A DNA stretch of 64,000 nt from Lineolata rhizophorae. Taxonomy: Eukaryota > Ascomycota > Dothideomycetes > Lineolatales > Lineolataceae. Shown in pieces: positions 44,201-55,395 of the stretch (positions within the stretch are counted from its first letter, which is position 1; each line of letters begins with the position of its first letter). The DNA lies in contig MU001670.1 in the NCBI GenBank assembly GCA_010093515.1, positions 843,501-907,500 of the forward strand, written 5' to 3'. The notes under the pieces were generated by a model, which was given only the letters and a program-made list of their open reading frames with translations, had not been told where the DNA came from and did not search any database. A program made the translations under genes and the position numbers.

Positions 44201-47200
44201 GCCTGCAACTTCTAACGAGGCTATCGTGATCGGCCAAGTCATTCGTATTCTGTATTTGTTTCTCGCTATGCCCCTTTCCCCACAGTGATAGATGTTAGCT
44301 GCGGCTTGTCGGCGACCTAATTATTTCCGCAATCACCAAAAAGCAGGAAAAGGCGTCCGAGCCACCAACAGGTTGTTGTGAACTGAGTGAGCGAGTGAGC
44401 CTCGGACCGCCTGCGCACCACCAAAATACCACGTACGGATTTAGCCACAATCTGCAAGTCCAGGGAACGAATTGTGCCGGGAGCGCTAGGCCGCCCGCGC
44501 ACCTACGGCCCTCGGGCTTGGAAATTTTGTGGGCCCTTGGTCCGTTCCAGTGGTAACGTGCTAAAAAGGCGCCGTGCAGGACCTTGTGAGCTGAAAAGGG
44601 TCGGGGAAGAACATGACCACGGAGCGTTCGCCGCTTCGCGCGCAATTGTGGCTGACGAGGTTCCCCACTCTCTCCAGCAGACAGCGGGACAGCACAGAAG
44701 AGGGTGGAGGGTATTGTGGCCAGCTATAGGTCGGGGCGTCAGTGCCTCTCCCGAAACTATTGGTAATGGTTGCTGATCGTCGCGATCTCCTGACACTCGG
44801 GCGTTCCGAATCCAGAGGCCCCAGAAGCTGTTTTCGGCGACCCAAATATATAGGTATGTGCTCGAACTGGGCGCACTCATTGAGCGAGGTGTGCGCCCGG
44901 CGGGCCCAGGAGCAGGAGCGGAAAGGGGACGAGTTGATCATCCTCACGGAGCGCAAGTGCCGCGTCGGAAACAGAGCTGGGGGCCGAGAGTTTGGCGCAG
45001 CAACCGCGGACGCGGTCGCACCTTGGTGCTGAATCGCTTCCATGCAACATGCAACCCGTTCCGCGGTCGTGCGCCGGCGCCGGCAGCGGCAGCACCAGAG
45101 CCGTGGCGCTGCCCCTCCCGGCGTGGTCTGACGCGAGAGCGGGAACGCGTCAATCCCCTCGCCTTCCGGAACTGAGCAACAGCAAATTCCATCCGCTCCA
45201 CTCCACTCCGCAGAAGTGAAGAGTGAACGAGAAGACACCGTGCCAATCATGGCCCGGCAGGCGGCCTACACTGCCGCACCCAGCATGCTCGTTTGGGACA
45301 AGGTGCATCGAGTCATTGTCCGTAAACTCCATGGCGGCGCCATTGAATCCTTCGTCGCGACTCCCCGGGCACTGGCCGGGAGCCTTGCCCACTGCTTCGA
45401 GAGCGCGGGACTCGTGCTCTGTTTTCGGTTCGTGTTCCGCATCGCAGTCGAGATTTGAGGCGCAAACAAGGCTGTCTTGCCGTTCATCTATAGCATGTGC
45501 TGGCCCTGATTCATTCTTTATCACACAAGGGGGCCAAGGACGGCGGCGGATGCAGGGCGGGAAGAAGAAAGCAGAGCGAGAACGCGAACGCGACTTGGAG
45601 AGCATGGGGGTTGGCGCGGAAGGCGGGCGCTCGACCCGAACCGGGTGCCACCACTTTGACGGGCGGACCCGAGGCGCCGGAACCACGGGCGTGGGATGGG
45701 CAATAGTCTGGCTACCCCGGCCTCAGCCGCCCAAACATATCGCACCTTGCTTCCTGTCGGCCTGCCGTAGCAGGTCAGGTTGCCGCTCTCCGTTGCGGCT
45801 GCGCATGGAACGCCCTGTGCCTCGGGTAACCCGACTCGCCCCAGCTGATGGGATTGTCCCAGCAAGCCGCGTCCGCCGGCGATCCCAGAGAACAGGTTTC
45901 CTCCCATCGGGATTTTTTTTATCAGCCCCCCTGTCAGCAATCCTTCTCGGACGCATCATGCGGTCTCTCCCCTCCCGTTTCCCTCCAAACCCCAAACCCT
46001 GCTTGCACGTTGTATATCTGCCGCGCCCTCGCGCCCTTGCTATGCCAAGGTTACTAATATGCTGGAAGCCGGGAACATCTGTGCCTGCTCCGCGGGGACC
46101 GGCCATTCAGGCGGCTGCCGGCAAGGCCGCGCTGCAGTTCGCTTCGGAAGCTTCCCGCTTCCCCCATCCACGGATGTCCTCCGTACATAGCGCCGCGGCT
46201 CCGCGACGGGCCGCTACTCTAGTGTGCCCAGGCGATCATGTCGCAGCCAACCACCGCACCTTCCTATCTGGGACTTCTCTTCTGGCAGAGACGACTTCGC
46301 CATCATTGCGTGCGGTTCTCGTATTTGCAATAGCCTGAGCACTGTTGCGTATACACCTTTCCTAGGCGACTCCTACCGTCCTCTACCTATTTTCTCCACA
46401 CGACTTGCTTGCTTTTCGCGAGCGTGGGGGAATGAGGCTTTGAGCACGGGCCTCTCGCCCGACGTGATACGAGTGAGGCTTATCAGATGAATGGTGGCGG
46501 TGGACCGATTGGCTTATTCACTTTATTCTCTTTTCCCGAGATCTTAGACTCCAGGAATATAAGGTCTTTCCCTGCGTGTGCATGTGCTGTTTCAACCCTA
46601 CGGGTGCATAAGCGCTTTACGTACACATATATCGTATCGCCGCCCAACTGCGCGCGTTTCAGATCCTCTGTCGCCATACCCTTGGCACGCTCATGCTGGG
46701 TGGTACTTCCCAATGCAGAAAGAAACCCGAGAAGCGGGGTATAACTAATAGGCAGTTCACCTATAGCGCGGACAGTTCAAAACGTGCTTTCTTCTGTTGG
46801 GTTTAGAACGTATCTCTCGGCACATATGTAGCATATATATAAATTCCCCTTGGATCTTACAGCAATAGTTGATATAATTTATACCCACTATGAAACAGAC
46901 AGTTGGAAACGATCCCTAGCTGACACGTAAACGACGTGGAAGAGGATGAATAGATGGTGAACTATTCACATCCTACCGAGGCATAACGCCGAATTTCAAA
47001 AAGAAAATAAAAAGAAAGAGATAAAAAGAAAAATCAATTCCCATTGAGAGTGGCATGACATTCAACTAGTGCCTCTTTTAAGTACGATAGCTCGTGGAAA
47101 ATTTAGTCACAATGAAGAGCACTCCAAATATGTGATCTCAAGGTCAGTGTTACAGAGAGCGTTGCGAAACTGAAACACTCCTAAGTAGAAGCCAGAGGCA

Positions 47201-48126
47201 GTGGTTCAAATCTATGCTCGGTGTACGAGGAGAGTAAACAAGCTAGAAGACCCCGAGCACGACAGTTAAGCCAAACATTTCAAGATTCAGATACCAACTT
47301 CTATCCTCATGCCATGCTTAAGAAAGTCTATCATTTACCACCCTGCGTTATACTGAGACTCAAACATATAGCAGCAGAATTTCTAAAGCAGATTTTTAGA
47401 TGTAGGTTCTGCGTAGAAACCTATCTTGGACTGAACCACCAATCGCCACGCAAAAATTTTGTGGCAGTGTGAAAAGTATTACAATTCCAATTTATACGGA
47501 TATCAATACAGGAGATCTAATCTATGAATCAAATCTTAGATCAATCTAGGCACGTGATTTTTTAACTTCAATTTAAGACTTCTACGTTCGTAAGGAACAT
47601 CAAATATCTTTTCTTACAATATCCGGGGCTAAGTACGGTAATAAATTCCAGTAGATATTGCTGTGTCATTTTGATACTAATCCCACATGGTGCTATTGCA
47701 CCTGTGTGAACTCATGGGAGTCTGTCTTGGATTTAATTCTAGTGCTAGCAAATAAGTGTTTCGTGCCTAGGTATGCTACTTCCTGCAGCCTTTAATCAAT
47801 GCTTCATTGCATGGTTATCCTTTCCTGATAGTACATTGTGAGGCATGGCCGCCAGGGACATACAAGAGGCTCCTCTACCTTTCCGCATTTGCCGACAGAC
47901 CTATGCTACTTTCGCCACATAGCCCGAGTTGCTGCTTACAACATGATTCTGCTGTGCAGCCGAAACTCTATTTCAACGCCTGGCGTATTCTGCTGCCGGT
48001 CTTAAACTTCCCAGAAAATCAAAATTGAACCCAGCCGAGCCAATCATCAGCCCGACATACTGAAAAACCAAAGTCTACTCATTCGCATCCCGTCGTTTAG
48101 CCTCGTGCAATTGTAACCACCTATAG
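41213..48126. other. 6.9 kb gene-poor stretch: T/CT tract, GC-rich part, then AT-rich part
   Basis: No recognisable gene. A CT repeat passing into T12 with TTTTTCTT lies at 41544-41580, likely in the 3' UTR of the glutamine-rich gene. A GCC/GCT trinucleotide tract is at 43811-43844. The part 42400-46480 is GC-rich with many open but family-less frames. From about 46750 to 48060 the DNA is AT-rich and looks RIP-affected. A tRNA-like T-arm sequence (GTGGTTCAAATC) near 47203 lacks a convincing clover leaf. Confidence 0.45.
43811..43844. repeat. GCC/GCT trinucleotide tract
   Basis: About eleven near-perfect GCC units with two GCT variants lie in a gene-free stretch. In one frame it would give poly-Ala, but the surrounding frames look non-coding. 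Confidence 0.75.
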
Positions 48127-49459
48127 CTACTTCTTCCTCGCAATAAAGAAGAGCGGGCGATAGCAAGAGACGAGCATCCCCATGCTATTGCCGATGTAGG
48201 TGGACGGAGGCACGTTGGCGTGGAACTGCTCCATCTTGAAGCCGAAGTGTTCGACAAGCTTCGCGACCTCTTGGGCGGTGAGTTCGACCCGGCCCGGATC
48301 CGCGATTCCGCGGCTCGCATTCTGGCTACCTCCATCTTGCGCCGATTGTTCCTGGTCCACAGGGTGCCTATTCTCAAAGTGCCACAGAAGCGGGCCGAGG
48401 TTGATCCAGGCACCGTTCTTTTTGAGGCAGTTGTGGATGGTCTTGACGTAAGTGATGAAGTCTGGAGCGGTGTCGATGAAGTATACGGTGGTCACGGCAT
48501 TGTGCTTCTCCTTTTCATCGGCGCTCTTATAGTGAACCGAGAAGTCCGCTGCTGTCATGCTCATGCGCTCAAAGGCGTGAATCTTCTTGCCCTCGGACGC
48601 GGCGTTCAACACGTCAGCGGGCGATATATCCGGGACGCTAACCACCCGCAGCTGCTCCGCACGCGACCAGTGATTCGAGAACTCGTAGACAAACGGGTAT
48701 AGACGGTGTTGCAGCCTCGAGGTCGTGTGATTCAAGATGAAGGAGCTGGTCATGAGTTGATGATAGGAGATCTCGTTGCCCTCGGCGGTATAGCCCAAGG
48801 CGCAGATTTCCAAAACTAAGCGCCCCAAGCCCGCACCGGGAATCAGGACCTTGATCTCGCCCTTATCTTCATCCGGGATATGTTGAAATTCTTTCTGCAG
48901 GGCCTTCAGAACCGGCAAGTACGAGGCCGTGCGCTCTGGGTAACCCTCTTCACTCCAGTCCCGGAAAAGCTGGCGGATCGTGCTTATGGCCTTTTCCATG
49001 TTCAGCTGGTTCGCCTTGCCTTTCCACAGTTGATTCTCGCCCGTCTGTTCGGGGCCGTTGCTATCTTCCTGTTCTCCGCCTTGGACACCCACGAAGGGTA
49101 GCACTGCAGTCGCAAAGATAGCTTCTGCTACGTTGGCGTTCGCATCCAAGGCGTCGTCAACGGCATTCAAAGTGTCTGTGAAATTAATGGGGGCGTCCGC
49201 TAGGAGTTGCCAGTGCGTAGTAGGCAGAGCATAGAATGCCTGGCGGCGGGAATGGGTAACGTGCTGGTGCGTCCAACGCCGGAAAGAACTGCAAAAGAGA
49301 GTTAATTTGTAAAGATCTCAAGGGCCTTAGCATTCTGACTGCATCGGGGAATACGTACTAGAATGAGTCTAGAATGGACAGAATATGCTCGCGCTCGATG
49401 AGGTCCGCGCTGTCCACGCCAGGCGCGGTCTGCCATCCGGACGGATTCTGGTCAGCCAT
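48127..49459 (-). CDS. Carnosine N-methyltransferase-like protein (N2227 / CARNMT1 family)
   Basis: Exons on the minus strand: 49459-49359 and 49288-48127 (420 aa); the 70-nt intron splits a Tyr codon with a GTACGT donor and a TGCAG acceptor. The start is MADQNPSGWQTAPGVDSADL. N2227-family blocks follow: RRQAFYALPTTHWQLLADAP, LFRDWSEEGYPERTASYLPV, and the SAM-binding motif I VLIPGAGLGRLVLEICALGY. Then come GNEISYHQLMTSSFILNH, TTVYFIDTAPDFITYVKTIH, LKKNGAWINLGPLLWHFE and a C-terminal YRPLFFIARKK. Animal CARNMT1 methylates carnosine and histidine residues of some proteins; the fungal substrate is not known to me. It is divergent from the PAC4 gene. Confidence 0.93.
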
Positions 49460-49994
49460 CCTGCCGGTGTTGATATGGTGCAGTGCAGCGAGGTCGGTCC
49501 GGCGCAACCTGCAAACTATTTTATCTGTCGCAGAATCGTGAATTTGCTGGAAAGCCGGAAGTAAGCCCGGCAAACAAGCATGTGACTAAAATATAGTGGT
49601 ATATAATATCTGTCGCACTTGTTCAAGCTAGATTTTAAAGTGCTAATCTGGATTTCCCAAATTCCACGTCCGCATTTACGATGAGAACTACATCGAAGTT
49701 TCCTCACGATGTTGTAAATTGGAGGAGCAACCTAGGAGAGTGGAGCAATCGAATACTCCACTAGAGGCCACTAGCTACTGTGGCGTAACACCAGAGAGTC
49801 ACGAGGCACTAGCGGCTGAAATGCGCTAAACCAGAACTATTGTTTCTAACAGATAATTACGTAGAGGGCTCTGCAGTATCCCGCATTCAAACTCCTAAAG
49901 ACACTAGTTTGAACAGCCCAACCCATTTCAATCACGGAGACTTATTGATTGTCGGTTTTCTTTCTCCTCACACAAACACGTGTGTCGGACCGAC
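49460..49994. promoter_or_regulatory. Divergent promoter region, CARNMT1-like / PAC4
   Basis: 535 nt between divergent starts, AT-rich in the middle (49560-49730). No gene. Confidence 0.5.
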
Positions 49995-50530
49995 ATGGAG
50001 CCTGCTAAACTGCCGGAGGTTGCGTCCAGGATGGCTCCCATCCAGCTTTCATTTCCCCTTCCTCACGGGATCCAAACACGTATCCACGTCCACCTCACGA
50101 TCCAGAAGCTCTCTGTTCTCCTGTTCCTCACCACAGTCACGGCCGAATCCAGCAACGCGCCAGCTCCAATGGGCAGCTTCGTGTGCGCCATGCCCAACGT
50201 GAGCCGAACCTCTGTCTTGCCCGCACGTAGCAAAAAAGCCTACGTAGGAAACGGCCCCGCTGACGAACTTGCCATCTTCAAAATCACCAGCGCACAAACG
50301 CAACTGCTCCACCGCTGAGCTCGCCGCTGTATACCGTGCCGGAAACGCTCGATTTCACAACGCGCGTCGCCAAAATCGTGGCGTGGCGGTCGGGTAGGCC
50401 GACGTACGTGGGAAGCTCCATGTCATTCGTGTCCGCCGGGTTGGGAGGCACCGTGGACGAGGAGATGGAGGGGCTTAATAAAGTCATTGAAGTGGTGATG
50501 GGTGAGATCGATAAGGCTGGAAAGTCATGA
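49995..50530 (+). CDS. Proteasome assembly chaperone 4 (PAC4/PSMG4-like)
   Basis: Exons 49995-50198 and 50291-50530 (147 aa). The intron is 92 nt (GTGAGC donor, ACCAG acceptor). Chaperone PAC4 helps build the alpha ring of the 20S proteasome with PAC3. The protein begins MEPAKLPEVASRMAPIQLSF and carries a beta-rich core: IQTRIHVHLTIQKLSVLLFL, APAPMGSFVCAMPN, then across the intron PLYTVPETLDFTTRVAKIVA, WRSGRPTYVGSSMSFVSAG and the helix EEMEGLNKVIEVVMGEIDKA. Size and order match the small PAC4 family. An unspliced reading would stop inside the intron region, and the second exon frame is what shows the family. Confidence 0.88.
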
Positions 50531-51370
50531 GAGTGGCCCAACTCGGTGCTGTGAGATGTTGATATGCTTGGCTTAGGCCATGGGTAAGGGCTTCCGCAAC
50601 GTGGGCTGGACACGGAATCGATCTCGCTGGTCATTGATGAGGCCCAAAGCTTTCATGGCCTGGTGCAACTCTCAAATGAGGGAGTAGACGTCACTAGCCA
50701 AACTGTTTGGAAGCTTACAACCTTCTGCGGCTGTCAAAGACAGACACAGTCCGCATAACACCAGCTGGTGATTTATTGTCCTGCATGAGGTGGATGCAAC
50801 TTAACTAGAGTACACCACAGTATCCGCAGGGTAAAGACATTGGTGTACGTAAACTGGGAACGTCCAGCTATCTAAAAACTGACATTATTACCCAATCGCG
50901 GAATCTCTCCGACCTGAAGCTGCTCTACAGTGGTCCTATTCGGGGGAATTTGCATCGGCTAGGCAGTCCGGAGTTCGTCCCCTGGGGCGCAACGTCGGAG
51001 TTCCGCCAACGGATCCGGTCAAGCCCACGGCGAGAATGCCGTGCACGTGGTGGTGATCACCTCAATACGAGGTCGGAAGATGTTGCGCAAAACCCCTGCA
51101 GCCCAGCGTCAAGTCCGCGCGTGAGGCGTAAGCCCCGCGTTTCCTCTGGCGGGGCAGCGCGTTGACCCCGCGTCGAGCTACGCTCATGGCGGCCGAATCT
51201 TCCCCAAGCGGAAAATCCGAGATTCGAATCTCTCCGGCGCGGATGAGTCGGGTATGCAGCACGCGGTCAATTGCAAAGGACTAGGATAAAACGCCGAAGC
51301 TGAGTAGCTTCAGGCTCCTTGATTTCCCAACTTCACTCTTTCCACCGATTTTTCTGTTAGCAGACCAAAA
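50531..51370. other. Intergenic region upstream of the first SDR gene
   Basis: About 840 nt, no gene seen. A perfect 14-nt palindrome GAGATTCGAATCTC lies at about 51221-51234. It looks like a tRNA T-arm but has no fitting acceptor or D arm. Confidence 0.4.
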
Positions 51371-52286
51371 ATGTCGACGTCTCAAGTACCTGGCCGCCTC
51401 GAGAGCAAAGTTGCCATTGTGACCGGTACGTGCCACTTCTTCGGCCTTTGAATTTCCCACATTGCGTCTCTACCGTCGAGTAACCATGACGCTCACGAGG
51501 CACTCAAAGGAGCCGGCAGTGGCTTCGGCGCCGCCATCGCCGAACGCTTCGCCCAGGAGGGTTGCCGCGTCCTCATCGGCGACCTCAAAGAATCTGCCGC
51601 GAGGTCGACGGCCGAGCGCATCGGCGGCAGCTTCGTGCGCGCGCTGCACATGGACGTGTGCTCGGAGACCGACTGGACGGCGGCGGTGGAGACGTGCCTG
51701 CGCACGTGGGGCCGGCTCGACGCCGTGGTCAACAACGCCGGCACCTCGTACAAGAACAAGGAGACACTGGACGTGACGCCCGAAGAGTTCGACCGCGTCT
51801 TCAATGTGAATGTGAAAGGGGTGTTTTTGAGCGTGAGGGCGGCGGTGCCGGTGCTGAAGAGTCAGGGACAGGGGGGACTGATTCTGAATATTTCGAGCGT
51901 GGGTTCGACGAGGCCTAGGCCGGGGCTGGTGTGGTATAATAGTAGTAAAGGAGCGGTGTCGAACGTAAGTGCCACCAGAGACTCTGAAATGGTAGCAATA
52001 GTCATATTCAAATCCGCAGGCTACGAGAGGACTTGCGGCGGAGTACGGCCCGGATCAAATCAGAGTCAACGCTCTGTGTCCGCTTCTGTCTGCGACGGGC
52101 CTGTTCGAAATGTTTACCGGTGGGCCGGACACCCCTGAGACAAGACAGAAATTCTTGACCGGCGTTCCGATGGGCAGATTGACGGATCCAATGGACGTTG
52201 CTAATGCGGCGCTTTTCTTGGCGAGTGACGAGGGTAAGTTCGTCACCGGTGCTAATCTAGAAGTTGATGGCGGGAGGAGTATCTAG
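51371..52286 (+). CDS. Short-chain dehydrogenase/reductase (classical SDR)
   Basis: Exons 51371-51425, 51510-51964, 52020-52286 (258 aa, standard for classical SDRs). The Rossmann motif TGAGSGFG is completed across intron 1. Then come D60-type residues (LHMDV), the NNAG motif in DAVVNNAGTSYKNKE, NVNVKGVF, the catalytic Ser in LILNISSVGS, and the catalytic YNSSK. The C-terminal part has GPDQIRVNALCPLLSATGLF, MGRLTDPMDVANAALFLASD and the end FVTGANLEVDGGRSI. NAD(P)-dependent alcohol/ketone chemistry is expected; the substrate cannot be read from sequence. Intron 1 uses an AAG acceptor. The gene is convergent with the DUF7730 gene, 134 nt away. Confidence 0.92.
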
Positions 52287-52420
52287 ACTCCCGCGACAAG
52301 CTGCAATCCAACGACTCGAGAGTATTGGGTCTTGATATCATCTCTGATCTAGACATATTACGTATTATGTGGTGCCATTGGCTGGAATATGACATCGAAA
52401 CTGACGAACTTTCGCTACTG

Positions 52421-53713
52421 TTAAAGTCCTTCCTCGTTTCTTTTCTCGTTCTTCTCCCATTCAATCCTCCTTTTCCTCTGCTTCCAATAGTCGCTTTTAC
52501 CAGTTTTAAAGCGTGATCCCACCAGTTCCTTCACCGCTTCCTTGACCTCCTCGTTCTGAGCCTCCAAATCCCAGCGAGCATCCTCCCACGGGATCATGGG
52601 TAACCAGTCTCTAATATACTCCTTCACCGCAAGGTTGCTATCGCTGCGTTCAAGCGCCTGGAAAAAGTGCTCCGAGAAGTGCAAAGTGCACTGCTCTAAC
52701 CCCGGCATCAACTCCTTCAACGACCGAAACCTCTCTCTCTTATTCACCATTGACGTCTTGAACCAACGCACATCCTCAATAACCGTATCCTGCTCACTCC
52801 GATCCCCGTCCTCCCAGCCCAGCATATGAGGCCTGGGCCGGCGCAGCTCGCAGAACTGGACCTCGAGCTTCCGCAGTAGGGCGCGATTGTAGGGCCCGAG
52901 GGCGGTGGCGGCGCTCAGGGCGCCGAGGTCGAGGCTCGGGTGCGCGATGCGCAATAGGAGGGTGTTGGTGCTGTAGAGCGCGGCCGAGGCCTCGGCGTGG
53001 ACCTGGCGGTTGGCGCGCAGGAGGCCGATGGTGAGGCCGCGGGTGAGGCGCGGCCACGCGTATTCCGGCAGGTAGATGACGGCGTTGCGCCCGAGGACGA
53101 GGTCGTAGATCAGGTGCCGGATGTCGGCGGGGAAGGAGAGGAAGGGGAAGGGTTTCACTTGGGGGAAGTCAGTTGCGTGCGCTGCGGAGCTGTGGGAATG
53201 TTCTTGACGTGGAAATGAATGCATACCATTCTCCTCTCGCGCATCGTCGAGGCGCTGCAAGAGCCGGGTCCCGAGAGCTTCATCAAGCCGGGGCAGCGCT
53301 CTGTGCACCAATTGAGGATCAATTGGGACGCCCTTTTTTGGGATTCCGGCGTAGCTATAGTGCTGGCCCCGCAACGCCGCCTTGTAGAGGTATTCGAAGG
53401 TCGGGATGAAGGCATCCCGCCTGTAGATGCTGTGCTCCTTGACGGTCTTTGCGACTCTCTCAACTTGCTGCCAAACCCGGTGTTTTGCGTCGGGCTTGAA
53501 CTTGGCGATCTCTGCGAAGGACGCCTCAGAGTGTGCCGAGGCAGGCGCAGACTCGAGATAGTCGTTGAGCGCGACGAGGCTGGCGCCGAGATCGACATCG
53601 AGCGACTCAATGTAGCGCCGGTTCCGCGCCGCCGTGCCGGCGCGCAGCCGGTGCGATTGCAGGGCCTTCATCAGTTTCCAGAGCGGGATCAACAGCGAAC
53701 GCGGCAGAAACAT
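52421..53713 (-). CDS. DUF7730-like protein (fungal family with an F-box/2EXR-like core)
   Basis: The reading frame 53713-52421 is open throughout (430 aa). The central block KPFPFLSFPADIRHLIYDLV, LGRNAVIYLPEYAWPRL and ANRQVHAEASAALYSTNTLL is the fungal DUF7730/2EXR pattern: an F-box-like LP-x2-IR start, then a conserved NRQ-x2-E motif. The N-terminal half is helical and basic with MFLPRSLLIPLWKLMKALQS, and the C-terminus is charged (KRRIEWEKNEKRNEEGL). A 69-nt segment (about 53142-53210) has a GTATGC donor, a CTGAC branch and a CCAAG acceptor, and its length is a multiple of three. It can therefore be spliced or retained without changing frame. Splicing would give 407 aa joining EEN to VKPFPF. 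The function of the family is unknown. Confidence 0.75.
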   Translation of the reverse strand: MFLPRSLLIPLWKLMKALQSHRLRAGTAARNRRYIESLDVDLGASLVALNDYLESAPASAHSEASFAEIAKFKPDAKHRVWQQVERVAKTVKEHSIYRRDAFIPTFEYLYKAALRGQHYSYAGIPKKGVPIDPQLVHRALPRLDEALGTRLLQRLDDAREENGMHSFPRQEHSHSSAAHATDFPQVKPFPFLSFPADIRHLIYDLVLGRNAVIYLPEYAWPRLTRGLTIGLLRANRQVHAEASAALYSTNTLLLRIAHPSLDLGALSAATALGPYNRALLRKLEVQFCELRRPRPHMLGWEDGDRSEQDTVIEDVRWFKTSMVNKRERFRSLKELMPGLEQCTLHFSEHFFQALERSDSNLAVKEYIRDWLPMIPWEDARWDLEAQNEEVKEAVKELVGSRFKTGKSDYWKQRKRRIEWEKNEKRNEEGL

Positions 53714-54012
53714 CTCGCTAGAATTTTCTTGGCCTCGTCCGCTCCTTCCTTGAGAAAATTTTTTTTTGCTCTAGAGAAAGTGGGATGGCTACATATTTGA
53801 ATTTTTGCGCGGCCTCAGCGGGGAGCTAGGCAGCGACGTTGGGGAAGCTGTGACTCGCGAGGCTGAGCTGCTGGCTGCGATTTAGGTAGCTGCTCTGCCT
53901 TGCTCTAAGCTTCAACCGTGTCGTGGACATCAATGTATGGCAGCAGTAGACACGTGACGCTCGGGGCCAAGTTAATGCAGGCCCCGGTTCAGCGTACAGC
54001 GTACATAGATCG

Positions 54013-54038
54013 TAGAGTGCAGGTCCACCTACACTCTA
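54013..54038. repeat. 26-nt near-perfect palindrome
   Basis: Arms TAGAGTGCAGGT and ACCTACACTCTA flank a 2-nt centre, with one mismatch among 12 pairs. It is probably a decayed or regulatory inverted repeat. Confidence 0.7.
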
Positions 54039-54730
54039 CAACCTCACCTTATACACTCTGTTTTGCCACCGTGTACACTGTGACGCTCGACAAACCGAAG
54101 AATGCCACGTGTTATTGTGTTTTCTGAAGAGCTCGCGGGGCTAATTGTAAATAACGGAGCGACATACTGTTGGAAACTGAGTATTCAAATGACTGAATAC
54201 ATTACGAAGAGGAGCTGTCTGGCAATCACTCCATGCTTCAATGAATTGCGGCTAGACTTTCTTACAATGTGTCTACAAGATAGAATATAAAAGGAAAATG
54301 GAAGAAGAACTAACATTCGGCCTAGAATAGCCATAGATTGCGACAAATTACCCGCTAAAAGAGTAGAGAATGTAAAAGGAGCTAGAATGACTTGCTTCGT
54401 AGTTCAACTTGAATATTTGGCTTGGAGAATTTCTGCCTATTAGTCGCCTGAACCTCGTACCTGCGTATGCGAAGTGTTCCGAACACTAGCGGCTTCGGAG
54501 TTTTCAAACTATCTTATTTCTCATGCATTGGAAAGGTGTGTGTGTAGCTTGGGCTCGCTCTCTGCATTCACCTACAGATCATGTATGCACGTGATCTATA
54601 AGTGATAGCCAGAATTTCTAACTTGAATTAGCTTGTTTGAGTGGAAGAAATATTGCCGAGATAGGCGGTCTGTGTCCTTATTATCGAAGCTAATACTCGG
54701 CTTTAATTCCTATTCAAAGCTGGACTTGGC

Positions 54731-55108
54731 TATATTCTTGTGTGGCTGAGGTAATCCCCCCTTGTTTATTGTCTGTACGTGTTCATCTTTTTACATCAGA
54801 CCATGCAATACCGTCTAGGCTGCCGATATTTGTCTACCGCTTAACCGCTCTGGATCGGAGCTAGGTCGGTTTGAACTATGCAAGCTTCGCCTTATCTCCG
54901 TAATCTAGTGGGTCTTAAGTGAGACCAAAGAGCGGAGATACCTGAGGCGGAAATACTCCCATTTCAAACCCTCATATAGTTGTATTCTTTGTGTGGCTGA
55001 AGTAATCCCCCCTTGTTTATTGTCTGCACGTGTTCTTCACCCCTTTCTAATGAGCGGTATACTATCGTCTAAACCGCTAACATTTGTCCGCTGCTCTACC
55101 GGTTGGCG
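54731..55108. repeat. Diverged direct repeat (two copies about 250 nt apart) with a tRNA-like segment
   Basis: Copy 1 (about 54731-54850) and copy 2 (about 54981-55108) share a 46-nt core beginning TGTGTGGCTGA and ending ACGTGTTC, with only two or three differences, then more diverged sequence. On the minus strand copy 2 contains ACCGGTAGAGCAGCGGAC, which resembles the D-arm of a tRNA (box A), and copy 1 has a weaker version. A tRNA-derived SINE or another short interspersed repeat, decayed by C-to-T change, is possible. No family can be named. Confidence 0.55.
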
Positions 55109-55395
55109 TTACTTGGATATAGTGCTTAATAATTCAAGCACAGCTAAACATCAAGATAGGACGCTCCCTCTGGACTAGAGTCAAGGCAGCATGAGAACTG
55201 AAGTTCACCCAATGAACAAAATGAAGCTCTTGTCGATCAAAATCCGCAACCATGGAATATAAAGTAGACGCCCGACTCCTAAGTCAAACTCAAAAAGACA
55301 ACCAAGGCTCACAAGAAATAATCTTCAAACGACAAGAATAACTTTTCAATTGTACCTTCTTCTCCAACTCACAGAAACCCGATTCTACAGCAGCA

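Larger units (their letters stand above)
53714..55395. other. AT-rich intergenic region with a hairpin and a direct repeat
   Basis: About 1.7 kb with no gene. It has lower GC content than the coding flanks and is AT-rich from about 54100. It contains the palindrome at 54013-54038 and the diverged repeat at 54731-55108, listed separately. The right end holds the SDR promoter. Confidence 0.5.

Noticed and set aside
45223-46338. 371-codon open frame on the plus strand
   Set aside because: No codon bias, no domain, mutually overlapping frames on both strands; fits chance openness in GC-rich DNA.
51181-51260. tRNA-like T-arm around GAGATTCGAATCTC
   Set aside because: T-arm pairing does not fit standard positions and no D-arm, anticodon arm or acceptor stem can be built.
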